Positions 17,138 to 25,515 of a stretch of DNA of 64,000 nucleotides are shown here, in pieces. Numbering within the stretch: position 1 is the first letter of the stretch; every line of letters starts with the position of its first letter. The notes under the pieces are model-generated. The model searched no databases, was not told where the DNA came from, and saw nothing but the letters and a program-made list of their open reading frames with translations. This DNA is from Thiocapsa roseilacustris (GTDB taxonomy: Bacteria; Pseudomonadota; Gammaproteobacteria; Chromatiales; Chromatiaceae), in assembly GCF_041903755.1 (NCBI RefSeq), contig NZ_JBBWVE010000016.1, forward strand, positions 62,001-126,000, read 5' to 3'. A program made the translations under genes and the position numbers.

Positions 17138-18937
17138 ATGCGTTTCCGTTTGGTCGGTCTGTTTTTGTTCTCGGTGGTCGTCTCGGCACCGGCGTCCACG
17201 GATGGATTGCTGCGCCCGACGCTTGATTCGATCCGGGATGCGAGAACCGTCGCCGTCGATAGCGTGCCGCTCTTGTCCGGACGTCTGCTGTCAGAGCTCT
17301 ACGCGCAGCGCGGCGATGTCTTGGTCTGGGCTGAACCCGCGCTGATTTCGGGTCTCTTGGACCTTGTGCAGCGCAGCGTGTCCGAGGGCTTCCGACCCGA
17401 GGATTTCCATGCCGAGCATCTACATCGACTCGCGGCGCCGGGTGCGCTCGAATCCCTGACCGGCAACGCGCGGATTTCAGCCGATTTCGTCCTCAGCGAT
17501 GCCTTGGCGCGCTACGTTCACCATCATCGGTACGGCAAGCTCGATCCGGTCGCTGTCGATTCGAAATGGCACGACCGATCTCCGGTGCCCAGCGAGGTCA
17601 TCCTGGCCGACATGACTCGGGCGCTCGACGGCGATGATCTCGCAGGCAGCCTGCGCGGGCGTATCTCGCACCCGTTTTGGTATGAGGACCTGAAGATGGC
17701 GCTGCAGCGCGACACCGCTCAGACCTCACTTGTGGGACTGCCTCCCCTGCCGGCCGGGTCGAATTTGGCCAAAGGAAGCCGGCATCCGCGCGTCGCGATG
17801 CTGCGTGAGCGTCTCGCGCGTATTGATGGTGCGGCGGTCTCGGAGGCATCCGATGCCGATCTCTTCGATACGGCACTCCACGAGGCCGTGCTGTCTTTTC
17901 AGCAGCGATCAGGGCTTACGGCCGACGGCGTCGTGGGTCCCTCGACCCTCGCTGCGCTCAACGGGCACGGCGATGAGACGAAGGCCGAACAGATCCGGAT
18001 CAATCTGGAGCGGATGCGCTGGCTCTATCAGGACCTGCCGGAAGATTACGTTTTCGTGGATGTGTCCGCGTTCAAGGTTCACCTTGCGCGCGGCGGGAGC
18101 TTCGTGTGGTCGACGCGCGTCATCGTCGGAACGCCCGAGACCCAAACTCCGATGTTTCGCGACACCATGGACCACCTGGTCTTCAATCCAACTTGGACGG
18201 TGCCCGTGTCGATCCAGAAGAAGATGGGCAGGGTCTCCGGCGACTATCGGTTGGTCGATCGACGAACCGGGAAGCAGGTCGGCAGCGGGAATGCCGGCGA
18301 TTACACGCGTTATCGGCTTGTCCAGGCGCCGGGTCCGAAGAACGCACTCGGCCGCGTCAAGTTCATGTTTCCGAACCGCCATGCAATCTATCTCCACGAC
18401 ACGCCAGGAAAGGCTGCGTTTGGGCGCCAAGCGCGCGCCCTGAGCAACGGCTGCGTCAGGGTGCAAGACCCGTTGGCTCTGGCGGAGGCGATTCTCGACC
18501 GGCCCAACTGGGATCGGTCGGGGATCGAGAGTGTGGTCGAGCGCGGACGGACGCGTTATGTCGATCTCCCGGACACCCTGCCGGTGCTGCTCTACTATTT
18601 GACGGCCTTTGCCGACGGGGACGGCAAGGTCGGCTTTCGGCAGGATATTTACGGCCGTGACGAGGCCTTGCGTGCCGCCTTTTCGGGTCCGGTGTTGCGC
18701 ACGCGGATCGCCTTCCCCGAGCCCCCCACGCCGGAGCCGAGCCGCCACCTGGAGCAGCCCGAGCAGGCACCGGGCGCCGATCCTCCGGATCCCCCCGACC
18801 CGAGCACATCGGTTCGCCTCACTCGGCGGGATTCCGCGGACACCCCCGACGGCGAGGGCACGTCTACAACCAATGGGGCCGAACCAGAGGTCTCGACCGT
18901 CGATCGCTCCGAGGCGAGTCCGGCGGGCCGGCTCTGA
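17138..18937 (+). CDS. L,D-transpeptidase, YcbB/LdtD-like, secreted
   Basis: This 599-residue envelope enzyme is predicted to form 3-3 peptidoglycan cross-links. It has a signal peptide (MRFRLVGLFLFSVVVSAPAS), a scaffold domain with the family's LWAEP-type segment (VLVWAEPALISGLL), a peptidoglycan-binding domain (AVLSFQQRSGLTADGVVG), and a YkuD domain with HDTPGKAAFG (His420) and SNGCVRV (Cys439, catalytic). The last 100 residues are Pro/Glu/Ser-rich and look disordered, which is longer than in E. coli YcbB. The start ATG 17138 has GAGGG 9 bases upstream; a second ATG at 17111 would hide the signal peptide. It follows spoVR by 37 bases and could be cotranscribed. Confidence 0.9.
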   Translation: MRFRLVGLFLFSVVVSAPASTDGLLRPTLDSIRDARTVAVDSVPLLSGRLLSELYAQRGDVLVWAEPALISGLLDLVQRSVSEGFRPEDFHAEHLHRLAAPGALESLTGNARISADFVLSDALARYVHHHRYGKLDPVAVDSKWHDRSPVPSEVILADMTRALDGDDLAGSLRGRISHPFWYEDLKMALQRDTAQTSLVGLPPLPAGSNLAKGSRHPRVAMLRERLARIDGAAVSEASDADLFDTALHEAVLSFQQRSGLTADGVVGPSTLAALNGHGDETKAEQIRINLERMRWLYQDLPEDYVFVDVSAFKVHLARGGSFVWSTRVIVGTPETQTPMFRDTMDHLVFNPTWTVPVSIQKKMGRVSGDYRLVDRRTGKQVGSGNAGDYTRYRLVQAPGPKNALGRVKFMFPNRHAIYLHDTPGKAAFGRQARALSNGCVRVQDPLALAEAILDRPNWDRSGIESVVERGRTRYVDLPDTLPVLLYYLTAFADGDGKVGFRQDIYGRDEALRAAFSGPVLRTRIAFPEPPTPEPSRHLEQPEQAPGADPPDPPDPSTSVRLTRRDSADTPDGEGTSTTNGAEPEVSTVDRSEASPAGRL

Positions 18938-19148
18938 TGTCGAACCCCATAGGTCTGCCGTTCTAACGATCGCCGATTATGGCGACCTGGCCTCGCGCGC
19001 CTCTTCCGCGAGGGGCGTTCTTGGCGTTTCGTGTCCGTTCGGGGGTAGATTCAAATCCCCTCTGCCGTTAGAATCCGGCTTCGTCGCGATTCGGAAGGCA
19101 TGCGAATCTCGGCCAAAACACCAATCGTTACGAACGGAGAACTCTGTT

Positions 19149-19589
19149 TTGATTCGACAGAACATCTGGTTGACCCCAGCGCTCGCACTGTTGGCGTTTC
19201 TTCCTACGGCAACCCTTCAGGCCAATATCACGGATGGTGTGGCTTCTTACTACGGAGACCGTTTCGATGGCCGGCGCACCGCCAGCGGTGCCCGGTTCGA
19301 CATGGATGCACTGACCGCGGCACATCGGACACTGGAGTTCGGTACGCGTGTGACGGTGACGAACAAGGCGAACGGACGTTCCGTCGATGTCGTCATCAAC
19401 GATCGGGGCCCGTTCTCGCGTGGCCGTACCATCGACCTCTCGAAGGCGGCGGCCCGTGAAATTGGGATGTTGGGTCGAGGCGTTGCCCCGGTCCGACTCG
19501 AGGTCGTCGATGCGGGTAGCCCCTCATGGTCCACCGGCGAGACGATCGCGCTCGCCGAGGCCCAACGGGTCATCATGGATCTCTTCTAA
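19149..19589 (+). CDS. Short RlpA-like double-psi beta-barrel protein
   Basis: At 146 residues this consists of a signal peptide (IRQNIWLTPALALLAFLPTA, cut near LQA) and one double-psi beta-barrel: GVASYYGDRFDGRRTASGARF, RTLEFGTRVTVTN, VVINDRGPFSRGRTIDLSKAA. These are the RlpA septal lytic transglycosylase hallmarks, including the catalytic-type Asp in NDRGPF. The C-terminal SPOR domain of full RlpA is missing, so it may not be recruited to septa the same way. I chose the TTG at 19149 with GGAG about 9 bases upstream; no ATG exists before the signal peptide in this frame. It follows the L,D-transpeptidase gene, a cell-wall pairing. Confidence 0.85.
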   Translation: MIRQNIWLTPALALLAFLPTATLQANITDGVASYYGDRFDGRRTASGARFDMDALTAAHRTLEFGTRVTVTNKANGRSVDVVINDRGPFSRGRTIDLSKAAAREIGMLGRGVAPVRLEVVDAGSPSWSTGETIALAEAQRVIMDLF

Positions 19590-19640
19590 ACCGCGGCTGC
19601 CCGATGCTTAGGCGAATAAAGGAGAGCAATGACGACACGA

Positions 19641-19669
19641 GGTGGGGGCGACTGAAGTCGCCCCCTACC
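19641..19669. repeat. Small palindromic hairpin element
   Basis: GGGGGCGACT and AGTCGCCCCC (19644-19653, 19656-19665) form a perfect 10-bp stem with a 2-base loop, between the RlpA-like gene and the converging mtaD. It resembles short REP-type hairpins and could also act as a bidirectional terminator. Confidence 0.6.
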
Positions 19670-19780
19670 GGCGTCCGCACTTGGATTGTTTGTGTTGCGA
19701 CGCCCGCCTGATTGATTGGTTGAGGGCGTTGGCCGCTCGAGACGGATCCATATCCATATCCATGTCCTACCGGATATGGT

Positions 19781-21091
19781 TTAGCGCCCGAGGCGCTTCC
19801 CCCAAGTCTGTGCGGCCGCAATGATCCGAGCGTTGTCGAGCCCGGTGGGCAGGCCGTCGCGGATCAAGTGGCGACCCCGCACCCAGACCTGACGCACCTG
19901 TTGCTGACTCGCCGCGTAGACCAGTTGCGAGACCGGGTGATAGAGGGGCTGGGTGTGGGAGTCCCGCAGATCGAGCGCGACCAAGTCGGCTGATTTGCCG
20001 GGCTCAAGCGAGCCAAGCTCGTCGTCCAATCCCAGCGCTCTGGCACCGTTGATGGTCGCCATCCGCAAGGCCGTTGCGGCCGGCAGCGCGGAGGCGGAGC
20101 CTGCCACGCCCTTGCCGAGCAGGGCAGCCGTGCGCATCTCCCCGAGCATGTTCAGATCGTTGTTGCTCGCCGCCCCGTCGGTGCCGATCGCGACGTTGAC
20201 GCCTGCATCCAAGAGCTTTACGACCGGGCAGAACCCGCTCGCGAGCTTCAGATTCGACTCCGGGCAATGCACCACATGGGCACCCGTGTTGGCCAGAAGC
20301 GCGATCTCGTCCTCCTCGAGCTGGGTCATGTGTACGCACGCCAGTCCGGGGCCGAGCAACCCGAGCCGATTCAGCCGCGACAGGGGTCGCTCGCCATGAT
20401 CACGCAGCGACTGGAGGATCTCGTCGTGTGTCTCGTGGAGATGGATATGGACCGGAACCTCCAACTCGTCGGCAAGCGCGCGCACCCGTTGCAGCGGAGC
20501 GTCGGATACCGCGTAGGGCGAATGTGGCGCAAAGGCGACCCGGATCAACGGATGGTCCCGATAATGCTCGTGCAGGGCGAGCCCCTTGGTGATGTATTCG
20601 TCGGCACTTGCGGCATAGCCGGTTGGGAAATCCACCACGATCATCCCGATCAGTGCACGCATCCCGGCCTCGGCGGTCACCTGTGCCGTGACCTCCGGAT
20701 GGAAATACATGTCGTTGTAGCAGGTGATCCCGCCGCGCAGCATCTCGAGTACGGCCAGCCGGGTCCCGTCGGCGACGAACGCGGGATCCACCCAACGCTG
20801 CTCGGCCGGCCAGATATGCTCGTGCAGCCAGGTCATCAGGGGCAGGTCGTCGGCCAGCCCCCGCATCAGCACCATGGCGGCGTGGGTGTGAGCATTGATC
20901 AGGCCCGGGATGAGCAGATGACCCGGCAGATCGATCACCCGCTGGGCATCGATACTGCTCCGCGCCTCTTCGGACGGCAGCACGGCGAGGATACGCCCGT
21001 CCGCGATCGCAACCGCATGATCGTTGAGCTGGCGATCCCGGGGATCGACGGGTAATACCCACTGGGCATGGATCAGAAGCTCGGCTTGCAT
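19781..21091 (-). CDS. mtaD: TRZ/ATZ-family amidohydrolase, likely 5'-methylthioadenosine/S-adenosylhomocysteine deaminase
   Basis: This 436-residue metal-dependent hydrolase has the amidohydrolase metal ligands in order: the HxH of LINAHTHAAM, a His in FAPHSPYAVS, the HIHLHET segment, and the Asp of IGTDGAASNNDLNMLGEM. The family includes MtaD, which deaminates methylthioadenosine to methylthioinosine, and older 'chlorohydrolase' annotations. The divergent neighbour mtnA, 68 bases away, belongs to methylthioadenosine salvage, which supports the MtaD reading. In that route the deaminated product is cleaved by a methylthioinosine phosphorylase and then isomerised by MtnA. The phosphorylase is not in this window. 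Substrate is inferred. Confidence 0.85.
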   Translation of the reverse strand: MQAELLIHAQWVLPVDPRDRQLNDHAVAIADGRILAVLPSEEARSSIDAQRVIDLPGHLLIPGLINAHTHAAMVLMRGLADDLPLMTWLHEHIWPAEQRWVDPAFVADGTRLAVLEMLRGGITCYNDMYFHPEVTAQVTAEAGMRALIGMIVVDFPTGYAASADEYITKGLALHEHYRDHPLIRVAFAPHSPYAVSDAPLQRVRALADELEVPVHIHLHETHDEILQSLRDHGERPLSRLNRLGLLGPGLACVHMTQLEEDEIALLANTGAHVVHCPESNLKLASGFCPVVKLLDAGVNVAIGTDGAASNNDLNMLGEMRTAALLGKGVAGSASALPAATALRMATINGARALGLDDELGSLEPGKSADLVALDLRDSHTQPLYHPVSQLVYAASQQQVRQVWVRGRHLIRDGLPTGLDNARIIAAAQTWGKRLGR

Positions 21092-21159
21092 CGGTCGGTC
21101 CTTTCAGTCGGGGCGGGGGATGGGCGACAATGGCGAGAACATGCCACAAGGAGCCCCCG

Positions 21160-22227
21160 ATGAAAACAACGACCCCGACCGTGCCGACCCCGGACGACGC
21201 GGCACTTTGGCACGAGGGTGCCCTCTATCTCGCGGATCAGCGTCTGCTGCCCGACCGCGCGGAGTTTTTGCGTCTGACGGATGCGGGAGCGGTGGCCGAT
21301 GCGATCCGTGCCATGGTGGTGCGCGGTGCGCCGGCCATCGGTGTCGCCGCGGCCTACGGGGTTGCGTTGGCGGGGCGGGACGCCTACGCAGCCGTCGGTG
21401 CGGATTGGAAGATGGCGATCGAATCCGACCTCGCTTGCCTGGCCGCTTCGCGGCCGACCGCCGTCAACCTCTTCTGGGCGATCGATCGGATGCGCCGCTT
21501 GATCGCGCGTCTGGATGAACGCGATCCCTTCCCGGCCTTGGTGGACGAGGCGCTGGCCATCCATGCCGAAGACCGTGCGGCCAATCACGTAATCGGCGAC
21601 CTTGGCGCGGCGCTGATCGAGGGTCCGACCGACATCATCACCCATTGCAACGCCGGAGCGATCGCCACCGGCGGCTACGGCACGGCGCTCGGCGTCATCC
21701 GCAGCGCCTACGCGGCGGGCAAGGTCGGGCGTGTCTTCGCCGACGAGACGCGCCCCTGGATGCAAGGGGCACGACTCACCGCCTGGGAGCTGATGCACGA
21801 CGACATTCCGGTGACCCTGCAGGCGGACGGAGCGGCGGCAAGCCTGATGGCCGGCGGCTCGGTTGGCTGGGTGATCGTCGGATCGGATCGGATTGCGGCC
21901 AACGGGGATGTTGCCAACAAGATCGGGACCTACGGCCTAGCGATCCTCGCGAAACATCACGGCGTCAAATTCATGGTCGCGGCACCCACGTCCACCATCG
22001 ACATGGAGGTCGCCCGCGGCAAGGAGATTCCGATCGAGGAGCGCGATCCGGAAGAGCTGCTGAGCTGCGGCGAGCGGCGTCTTGCACCCGCCGGGTGTAT
22101 CGCCCGTAACCCCGTCTTCGACGTCACACCGGCGGAGCTGGTCGATGCCCTCGTGACCGAGCGCGGCGTGGTGCTTCACCCGACCAAGGAGAAGATCCGG
22201 GCCTTGATGGGTGGCTTCGGGCTCTAA
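21160..22227 (+). CDS. mtnA: S-methyl-5-thioribose-1-phosphate isomerase
   Basis: MtnA converts methylthioribose 1-phosphate to methylthioribulose 1-phosphate in methionine salvage. The protein is 355 residues. The catalytic Cys163 lies in THCNAGAIATGGYGTALG and Asp243 in VGSDRIAANGDVANKIGTYG; the family blocks MVVRGAPAIGVAAAYG and RPTAVNLFWAIDRM are also present. The ATG at 21160 has AAGGAG at ideal distance. The stop codon TAA (22225-22227) shares its last two bases with the AAACCGCG terminus of a repeat unit. The later genes of the path (mtnB, C, D) are not nearby. Confidence 0.96.
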   Translation: MKTTTPTVPTPDDAALWHEGALYLADQRLLPDRAEFLRLTDAGAVADAIRAMVVRGAPAIGVAAAYGVALAGRDAYAAVGADWKMAIESDLACLAASRPTAVNLFWAIDRMRRLIARLDERDPFPALVDEALAIHAEDRAANHVIGDLGAALIEGPTDIITHCNAGAIATGGYGTALGVIRSAYAAGKVGRVFADETRPWMQGARLTAWELMHDDIPVTLQADGAAASLMAGGSVGWVIVGSDRIAANGDVANKIGTYGLAILAKHHGVKFMVAAPTSTIDMEVARGKEIPIEERDPEELLSCGERRLAPAGCIARNPVFDVTPAELVDALVTERGVVLHPTKEKIRALMGGFGL

Positions 22228-22308
22228 ACCGCGTCCGGAGCGATATGCGTCGTTTTGGGATTGGACCAGCCTCGGCCTGATCCTTGAGCGTCGGAGGTGA
22301 CGCGGTTT
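22226..22308 (+). repeat. Single repeat unit after mtnA (head at the stop codon)
   Basis: 83 bp from AAACCGCGTCCGGAGCGATA to GACGCGGTTT; the ten terminal bases on each side are complementary. The head shares about 30 bases, with few changes, with the reverse complement of 24597-24567. The mtnA stop codon TAA overlaps the first two bases. It is a solo unit without linker or partner. Confidence 0.85.
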
Positions 22309-22347
22309 AGACGGGACGGTCGGATTCTTCCGGCCGCTCCCTGACCC

Positions 22348-22548
22348 TTACTCTCGGCTGCGGCGCAGCGTCACGCTCTCCCCGCCGATACCCCAGTTGT
22401 CGGTCTCCACCTCGTCGATGACGACCATCGTCGTCTGCGGATTCTTGCCGAGCACGTCGACCAGCAGCTGTGTGACGCCCTTGATGAGTGCCGCCTTCTG
22501 CTCCGCGGTCGCACCCTCGCGGGTGATCTTGATGTTGACGTAGGGCAT
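22348..22548 (-). CDS. 4-oxalocrotonate tautomerase family protein
   Basis: A 66-residue protein starting MPYVNIKITREGATAEQKAA. Removal of Met exposes the catalytic Pro1 of the tautomerase superfamily; the Lys/Arg-rich helix (ALIKGVTQLLVDVLGK) and a C-terminal GIGGESV match 4-oxalocrotonate tautomerase (about 62-70 residues). GGAGA lies before the ATG. The physiological substrate is unknown; many such small tautomerases are orphans. It is a single gene between mtnA and a small inverted-repeat element. Confidence 0.9.
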   Translation of the reverse strand: MPYVNIKITREGATAEQKAALIKGVTQLLVDVLGKNPQTTMVVIDEVETDNWGIGGESVTLRRSRE

Positions 22549-22696
22549 GTCGGTCTCCGGTTGATCCGAGCGGGATAAGGAAACAGCGAAAAACAAAACG
22601 ACGTGACCGGGGATGGCCGGGGCTGCACATAAACCCGCTCACGTCGCTGATTGCAGCAGTGAGTGTATAAGGAACGATTCTAAAACAACCGAAACA

Positions 22697-22813
22697 CGTA
22701 GGATGGGTAGAGCGAAGCGAAACCCATCCAGCCCGCGCCAAGCGCATCAGACCGAAACCCGGCAACGCGGCGGTTTGGAGGATGGGTTTCGCTGACGCTC
22801 TACCCATCCTACG
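22697..22813. repeat. MITE-like element with 33-34 bp terminal inverted repeats
   Basis: The left end CGTAGGATGGGTAGAGCG runs on to AAACCCATCC at 22729; the right end (22780-22813) is its inverse with one inserted base. Each end can also fold on itself (GGATGGGT/ACCCATCC). The 50-bp middle has no coding potential. Very similar GGATGGGT-type repeats are known in many gammaproteobacterial genomes. The remaining bases 22549-22696 and 22814-22918 show nothing recognisable. Confidence 0.8.
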
Positions 22814-22918
22814 CGTTCATCTAGGCGTTCACCTTGTTTCTGAATCGTCACTAAGTCCGGATTGCCGACCTCTGCGATGCCGCCTACCCGAAAGACTTCA
22901 TGACACTCCGGACGCGGT

Positions 22919-24058
22919 TCACTCCGGAGCCAAGAGACGTTCGAGGATGCCGCCGTAGATGCCGGAGAGCTCGTCGAGCTCCGCGACTCCGACGCATTCG
23001 TTGACCTGATGGATGGTGGTGTTGACCGGCCCCAGCTCGACAACCTGAGCGCCGGTGGGTCCGATGAAGCGCCCGTCGGAGGTGCCGCCGCTCGTCGAGA
23101 GCTGGGTCTGGATGCCGGTGACCGCGGCGATCGACGCGCGGCTGGCGGCAACCAGCTCGCCGGCCGGTGTCAGGAAGGGGTTTCCCGAGAGCCGCCACTC
23201 AAGCGCGTAGTCGAAATCACCGGCGTCGAGGATCGAGCGCACGCGCGCCTGGATGGTTTCCGGGTCCAACTCGGTGGAGAAGCGGAGGTTGAACTGGGCC
23301 TCGAGCTGCCCCGGGATCACGTTCTCCGCGCCCGTTCCCATGTTCAGGTTGGCGATCTGAAAGCTGGTGGGCGGGAAGTGATCGTTGCCCTGATCCCAGA
23401 CCTCGGCGCAGAGTGCGGCCAAGGTGTCGACGCAGGCGTGGAAAGGGTTCTTGGCCAGGTGCGGATAGGCGACGTGGCCTTGTTTGCCCTGCACCCGCAG
23501 GACGCCGTTCAGACTCCCGCGTCGACCGTTCTTGATGGTGTCGCCGAGGCGCTCGCGCGCCGAGGGTTCGCCGACCAAGGCATAGTCGATCTTCTCGCCG
23601 CGCTGCTCCAAACGCTCCACGACACGGCGGGTCCCGTCCACGGACGGCCCTTCCTCGTCGCTTGTGATGAGGAAGGCGATGGATCCGCGATGGTCCGGAT
23701 GATCGCCGACGAACGCTTCCACTGCGGTGATCATGGCCGCGAGCGAGCCCTTCATGTCGCAGGCGCCGCGCCCGAACAGACGGCCGTCGCGGATGGTCGG
23801 CTCGAAGGGGGCCGAGGTCCACTGCTCGATCGGGCCGGTCGGAACCACGTCCGTGTGACCGGCGAAGCAAAAGAGCGGGCCGTCATCGCCGCGTCTGGCC
23901 CAAAGGTTGGCGACCTCCCCGAAAGGCATCTCCTCGATCCGAAAACCGATCGCGGCCAGCCGCTCGGCCATGAGGGCCTGGCAGCCCGCGTCGTCGGGTG
24001 TGACGGAAGGGCGGCGGATCAGCTCGCCCGCCAGCTTCAGTGTCGGGGACATCGACAT
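22919..24058 (-). CDS. dapE: Succinyl-diaminopimelate desuccinylase
   Basis: DapE removes the succinyl group from N-succinyl-LL-diaminopimelate in lysine and peptidoglycan precursor synthesis. The 379-residue M20 peptidase shows the zinc motif FAGHTDVVPTG, the bridging Asp in GRGACDMKGSLAA, and the catalytic/metal pair SDEEGPSVDG; TSFQIANLNMGTGAENVIPG is a DapE block. It overlaps the upstream yffB by ATGA (24056-24060), and the two are neighbours in E. coli too. With dapD and dapC in the same direction it makes three succinylase-branch steps within about 4 kb. Confidence 0.96.
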   Translation of the reverse strand: MSMSPTLKLAGELIRRPSVTPDDAGCQALMAERLAAIGFRIEEMPFGEVANLWARRGDDGPLFCFAGHTDVVPTGPIEQWTSAPFEPTIRDGRLFGRGACDMKGSLAAMITAVEAFVGDHPDHRGSIAFLITSDEEGPSVDGTRRVVERLEQRGEKIDYALVGEPSARERLGDTIKNGRRGSLNGVLRVQGKQGHVAYPHLAKNPFHACVDTLAALCAEVWDQGNDHFPPTSFQIANLNMGTGAENVIPGQLEAQFNLRFSTELDPETIQARVRSILDAGDFDYALEWRLSGNPFLTPAGELVAASRASIAAVTGIQTQLSTSGGTSDGRFIGPTGAQVVELGPVNTTIHQVNECVGVAELDELSGIYGGILERLLAPE

Positions 24059-24402
24059 CAGCCGAGTAGCCTCTCGTAATCGGTTTCCGAGAAACCCGCG
24101 TGTCGAACTTCGCCCGTGTCGAGCAAGGGTCGACGAATGATCGACGGGGTCTCCCGCATGACCCGGATCGCGGCCTCTGTATCCATACCCTCGCGCACGT
24201 CCTCGGGCAGCTTGCGCCAGATCGTGCCCCGACGGTTCACGAGCGTCTCCCAGCCTAGCTCCTCGACCCAGCTGCGCAAGCGGGTCTCGTCGATCCCTTC
24301 GCGTTTGTAATCGTGGAACCGATAGTCGACGCCATGCGCGTCCAGCCAGACGCGGGCCTTCTTCATGGTGTCGCAGTTGGGAATCCCGTAGAGCTCGACC
24401 AC
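24058..24402 (-). CDS. yffB: ArsC/Spx-like thioredoxin-fold protein YffB
   Basis: This 114-residue protein has the ArsC-family fold beginning VELYGIPNCDTMKKARVWLD: a single Cys10 in the CDTMKKA motif, a central RSWVEELGWETLVNRRGTIWRKL, and IIRRPLLD late in the chain, as in YffB/Spx-type proteins (E. coli YffB 118). No arsenical role is implied. The function of YffB is not established beyond glutathione-related thiol chemistry proposed for the fold. It is translationally coupled to dapE. A composite repeat starts 7 bases upstream of its start codon and separates it from dapD. Confidence 0.9.
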   Translation of the reverse strand: MVELYGIPNCDTMKKARVWLDAHGVDYRFHDYKREGIDETRLRSWVEELGWETLVNRRGTIWRKLPEDVREGMDTEAAIRVMRETPSIIRRPLLDTGEVRHAGFSETDYERLLG

Positions 24403-24408
24403 GTCTTT

Positions 24409-24597
24409 AAACCGCGCCCGGTGCGGTATGCGTCATTTGGTGGATGGCTTGGCCGCGCCGGCTCCGACGACTGTCGGAGCCGGCGCGGTTTAAAGGATTA
24501 AACATCTTAAATTCTAAACCGCGTCTCACTGGGATCAAGGATATCTCCGAAGCTAAACGAACAATGAAAACGACGCATCTCGCTCTGGACGCGGTTT
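24409..24597. repeat. Composite inverted repeat, copy 2 (unit 24409-24491, linker 24492-24515, unit 24516-24597)
   Basis: Units of 83 and 82 bp flank a 24-base AT-rich linker. The head of the right unit, read on the minus strand, is AAACCGCGTCCAGAGCGAGA and is nearly the same as the head of the unit after mtnA. The right-hand terminus includes the dapD stop codon (24596-24598). Inside the left unit there is a perfect 16-bp hairpin (24453-24468 with 24473-24488, loop GACT), which makes a terminator-like structure for dapD or an RNA-stabilising structure possible. Confidence 0.87.
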
Positions 24598-25417
24598 AGA
24601 TATCCCGAAGCAGCTCGTTGAGACCGACCTTTCCGCGGGTCTTCTCGTCGACCTGTTTGATGATGACCGCGCAATAGAGGCTGTGACTTCCGTCCTTGGC
24701 CGGGAGACTGCCGGGGACGACCACGGCGCCGGGCGGGACGCGGCCGTAGAGGATCTCCCCGGTCTCGCGGTTGTAGATCTTGGTGCTTTGACCGATGTAG
24801 ACGCCCATCGACAGCACGGCACCCTCGCCGACGATCACGCCTTCGACGACCTCGGAGCGTGCACCGATGAAGCAGTTGTCTTCGATGATGGTCGGTGCGG
24901 CCTGCACCGGCTCGAGTACGCCGCCGATCCCGACACCGCCGGAGAGATGGACGTTCTTGCCGATCTGCGCACAGGAGCCGACGGTCGCCCAGGTGTCGAC
25001 CATGGTGCCCGAGTCGACATAGGCGCCGATGTTGACGTAGGAGGGCATGAGCACGCAGCTCGATGCGATGTAGGCGCCTTTGCGCGCGGTCGCCGGCGGC
25101 ACGACCCGAACCCCGCCGTCGCGGAACTCGCGTGAGTTGGTGTCGGCAAACTTGGAGGCGACCTTGTCGTAATAGTTGGTGAAACCGCCCTTGATGAAGC
25201 TGTTGTCTTCGATCCGGAACGACAGCAGGACCGCCTTCTTGAGCCATTCGTGGACGACCCAGTCGCCGTCGCGCTTCTCGGCGACCCGCAGCTCCCCGCG
25301 GTCGAGCCGCTCGATGGTGTCCTGCACGGCATCGCGCACGCGGGTCTCGACCGTGCGCGGGGTGATCTCGGCGCGTCGCTCGAAGGCCTCTTCAATGATG
25401 GATTGCTGGTCGCTCAT
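24596..25417 (-). CDS. dapD: Tetrahydrodipicolinate N-succinyltransferase
   Basis: DapD uses succinyl-CoA to acylate tetrahydrodipicolinate, opening the succinylase branch of diaminopimelate synthesis. The protein is 273 residues (274 in E. coli) with an N-terminal helical domain and a left-handed beta-helix of hexapeptide repeats (SYVNIGAYVDSGTMVDTWATVGSCAQIGKNVHLSGGVGIGG, split here only for recognition by position 115-160). EDNCFIGARSEVVEGVIVGEG is a family block. The stop codon TAA is formed by the terminus of the adjacent repeat. dapC starts 98 bases upstream in the same direction. Confidence 0.96.
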   Translation of the reverse strand: MSDQQSIIEEAFERRAEITPRTVETRVRDAVQDTIERLDRGELRVAEKRDGDWVVHEWLKKAVLLSFRIEDNSFIKGGFTNYYDKVASKFADTNSREFRDGGVRVVPPATARKGAYIASSCVLMPSYVNIGAYVDSGTMVDTWATVGSCAQIGKNVHLSGGVGIGGVLEPVQAAPTIIEDNCFIGARSEVVEGVIVGEGAVLSMGVYIGQSTKIYNRETGEILYGRVPPGAVVVPGSLPAKDGSHSLYCAVIIKQVDEKTRGKVGLNELLRDI

Positions 25418-25515
25418 GGGGTGTTCTCTGTTGTCGTGTTGAAGACCTCGGCAAACGCAGGTCTCGTGAATGTGAATCGCAAAGGCGCGAAAGGCTCAAA
25501 TTGAAGACGATGCCG

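Noticed and set aside
19587..19595. TAAACCGCG at the stop codon of the RlpA-like gene
   Set aside because: Only nine bases match; the following sequence does not continue the head and no matching tail occurs about 83 bp further on. It may be a decayed unit, but that cannot be supported.
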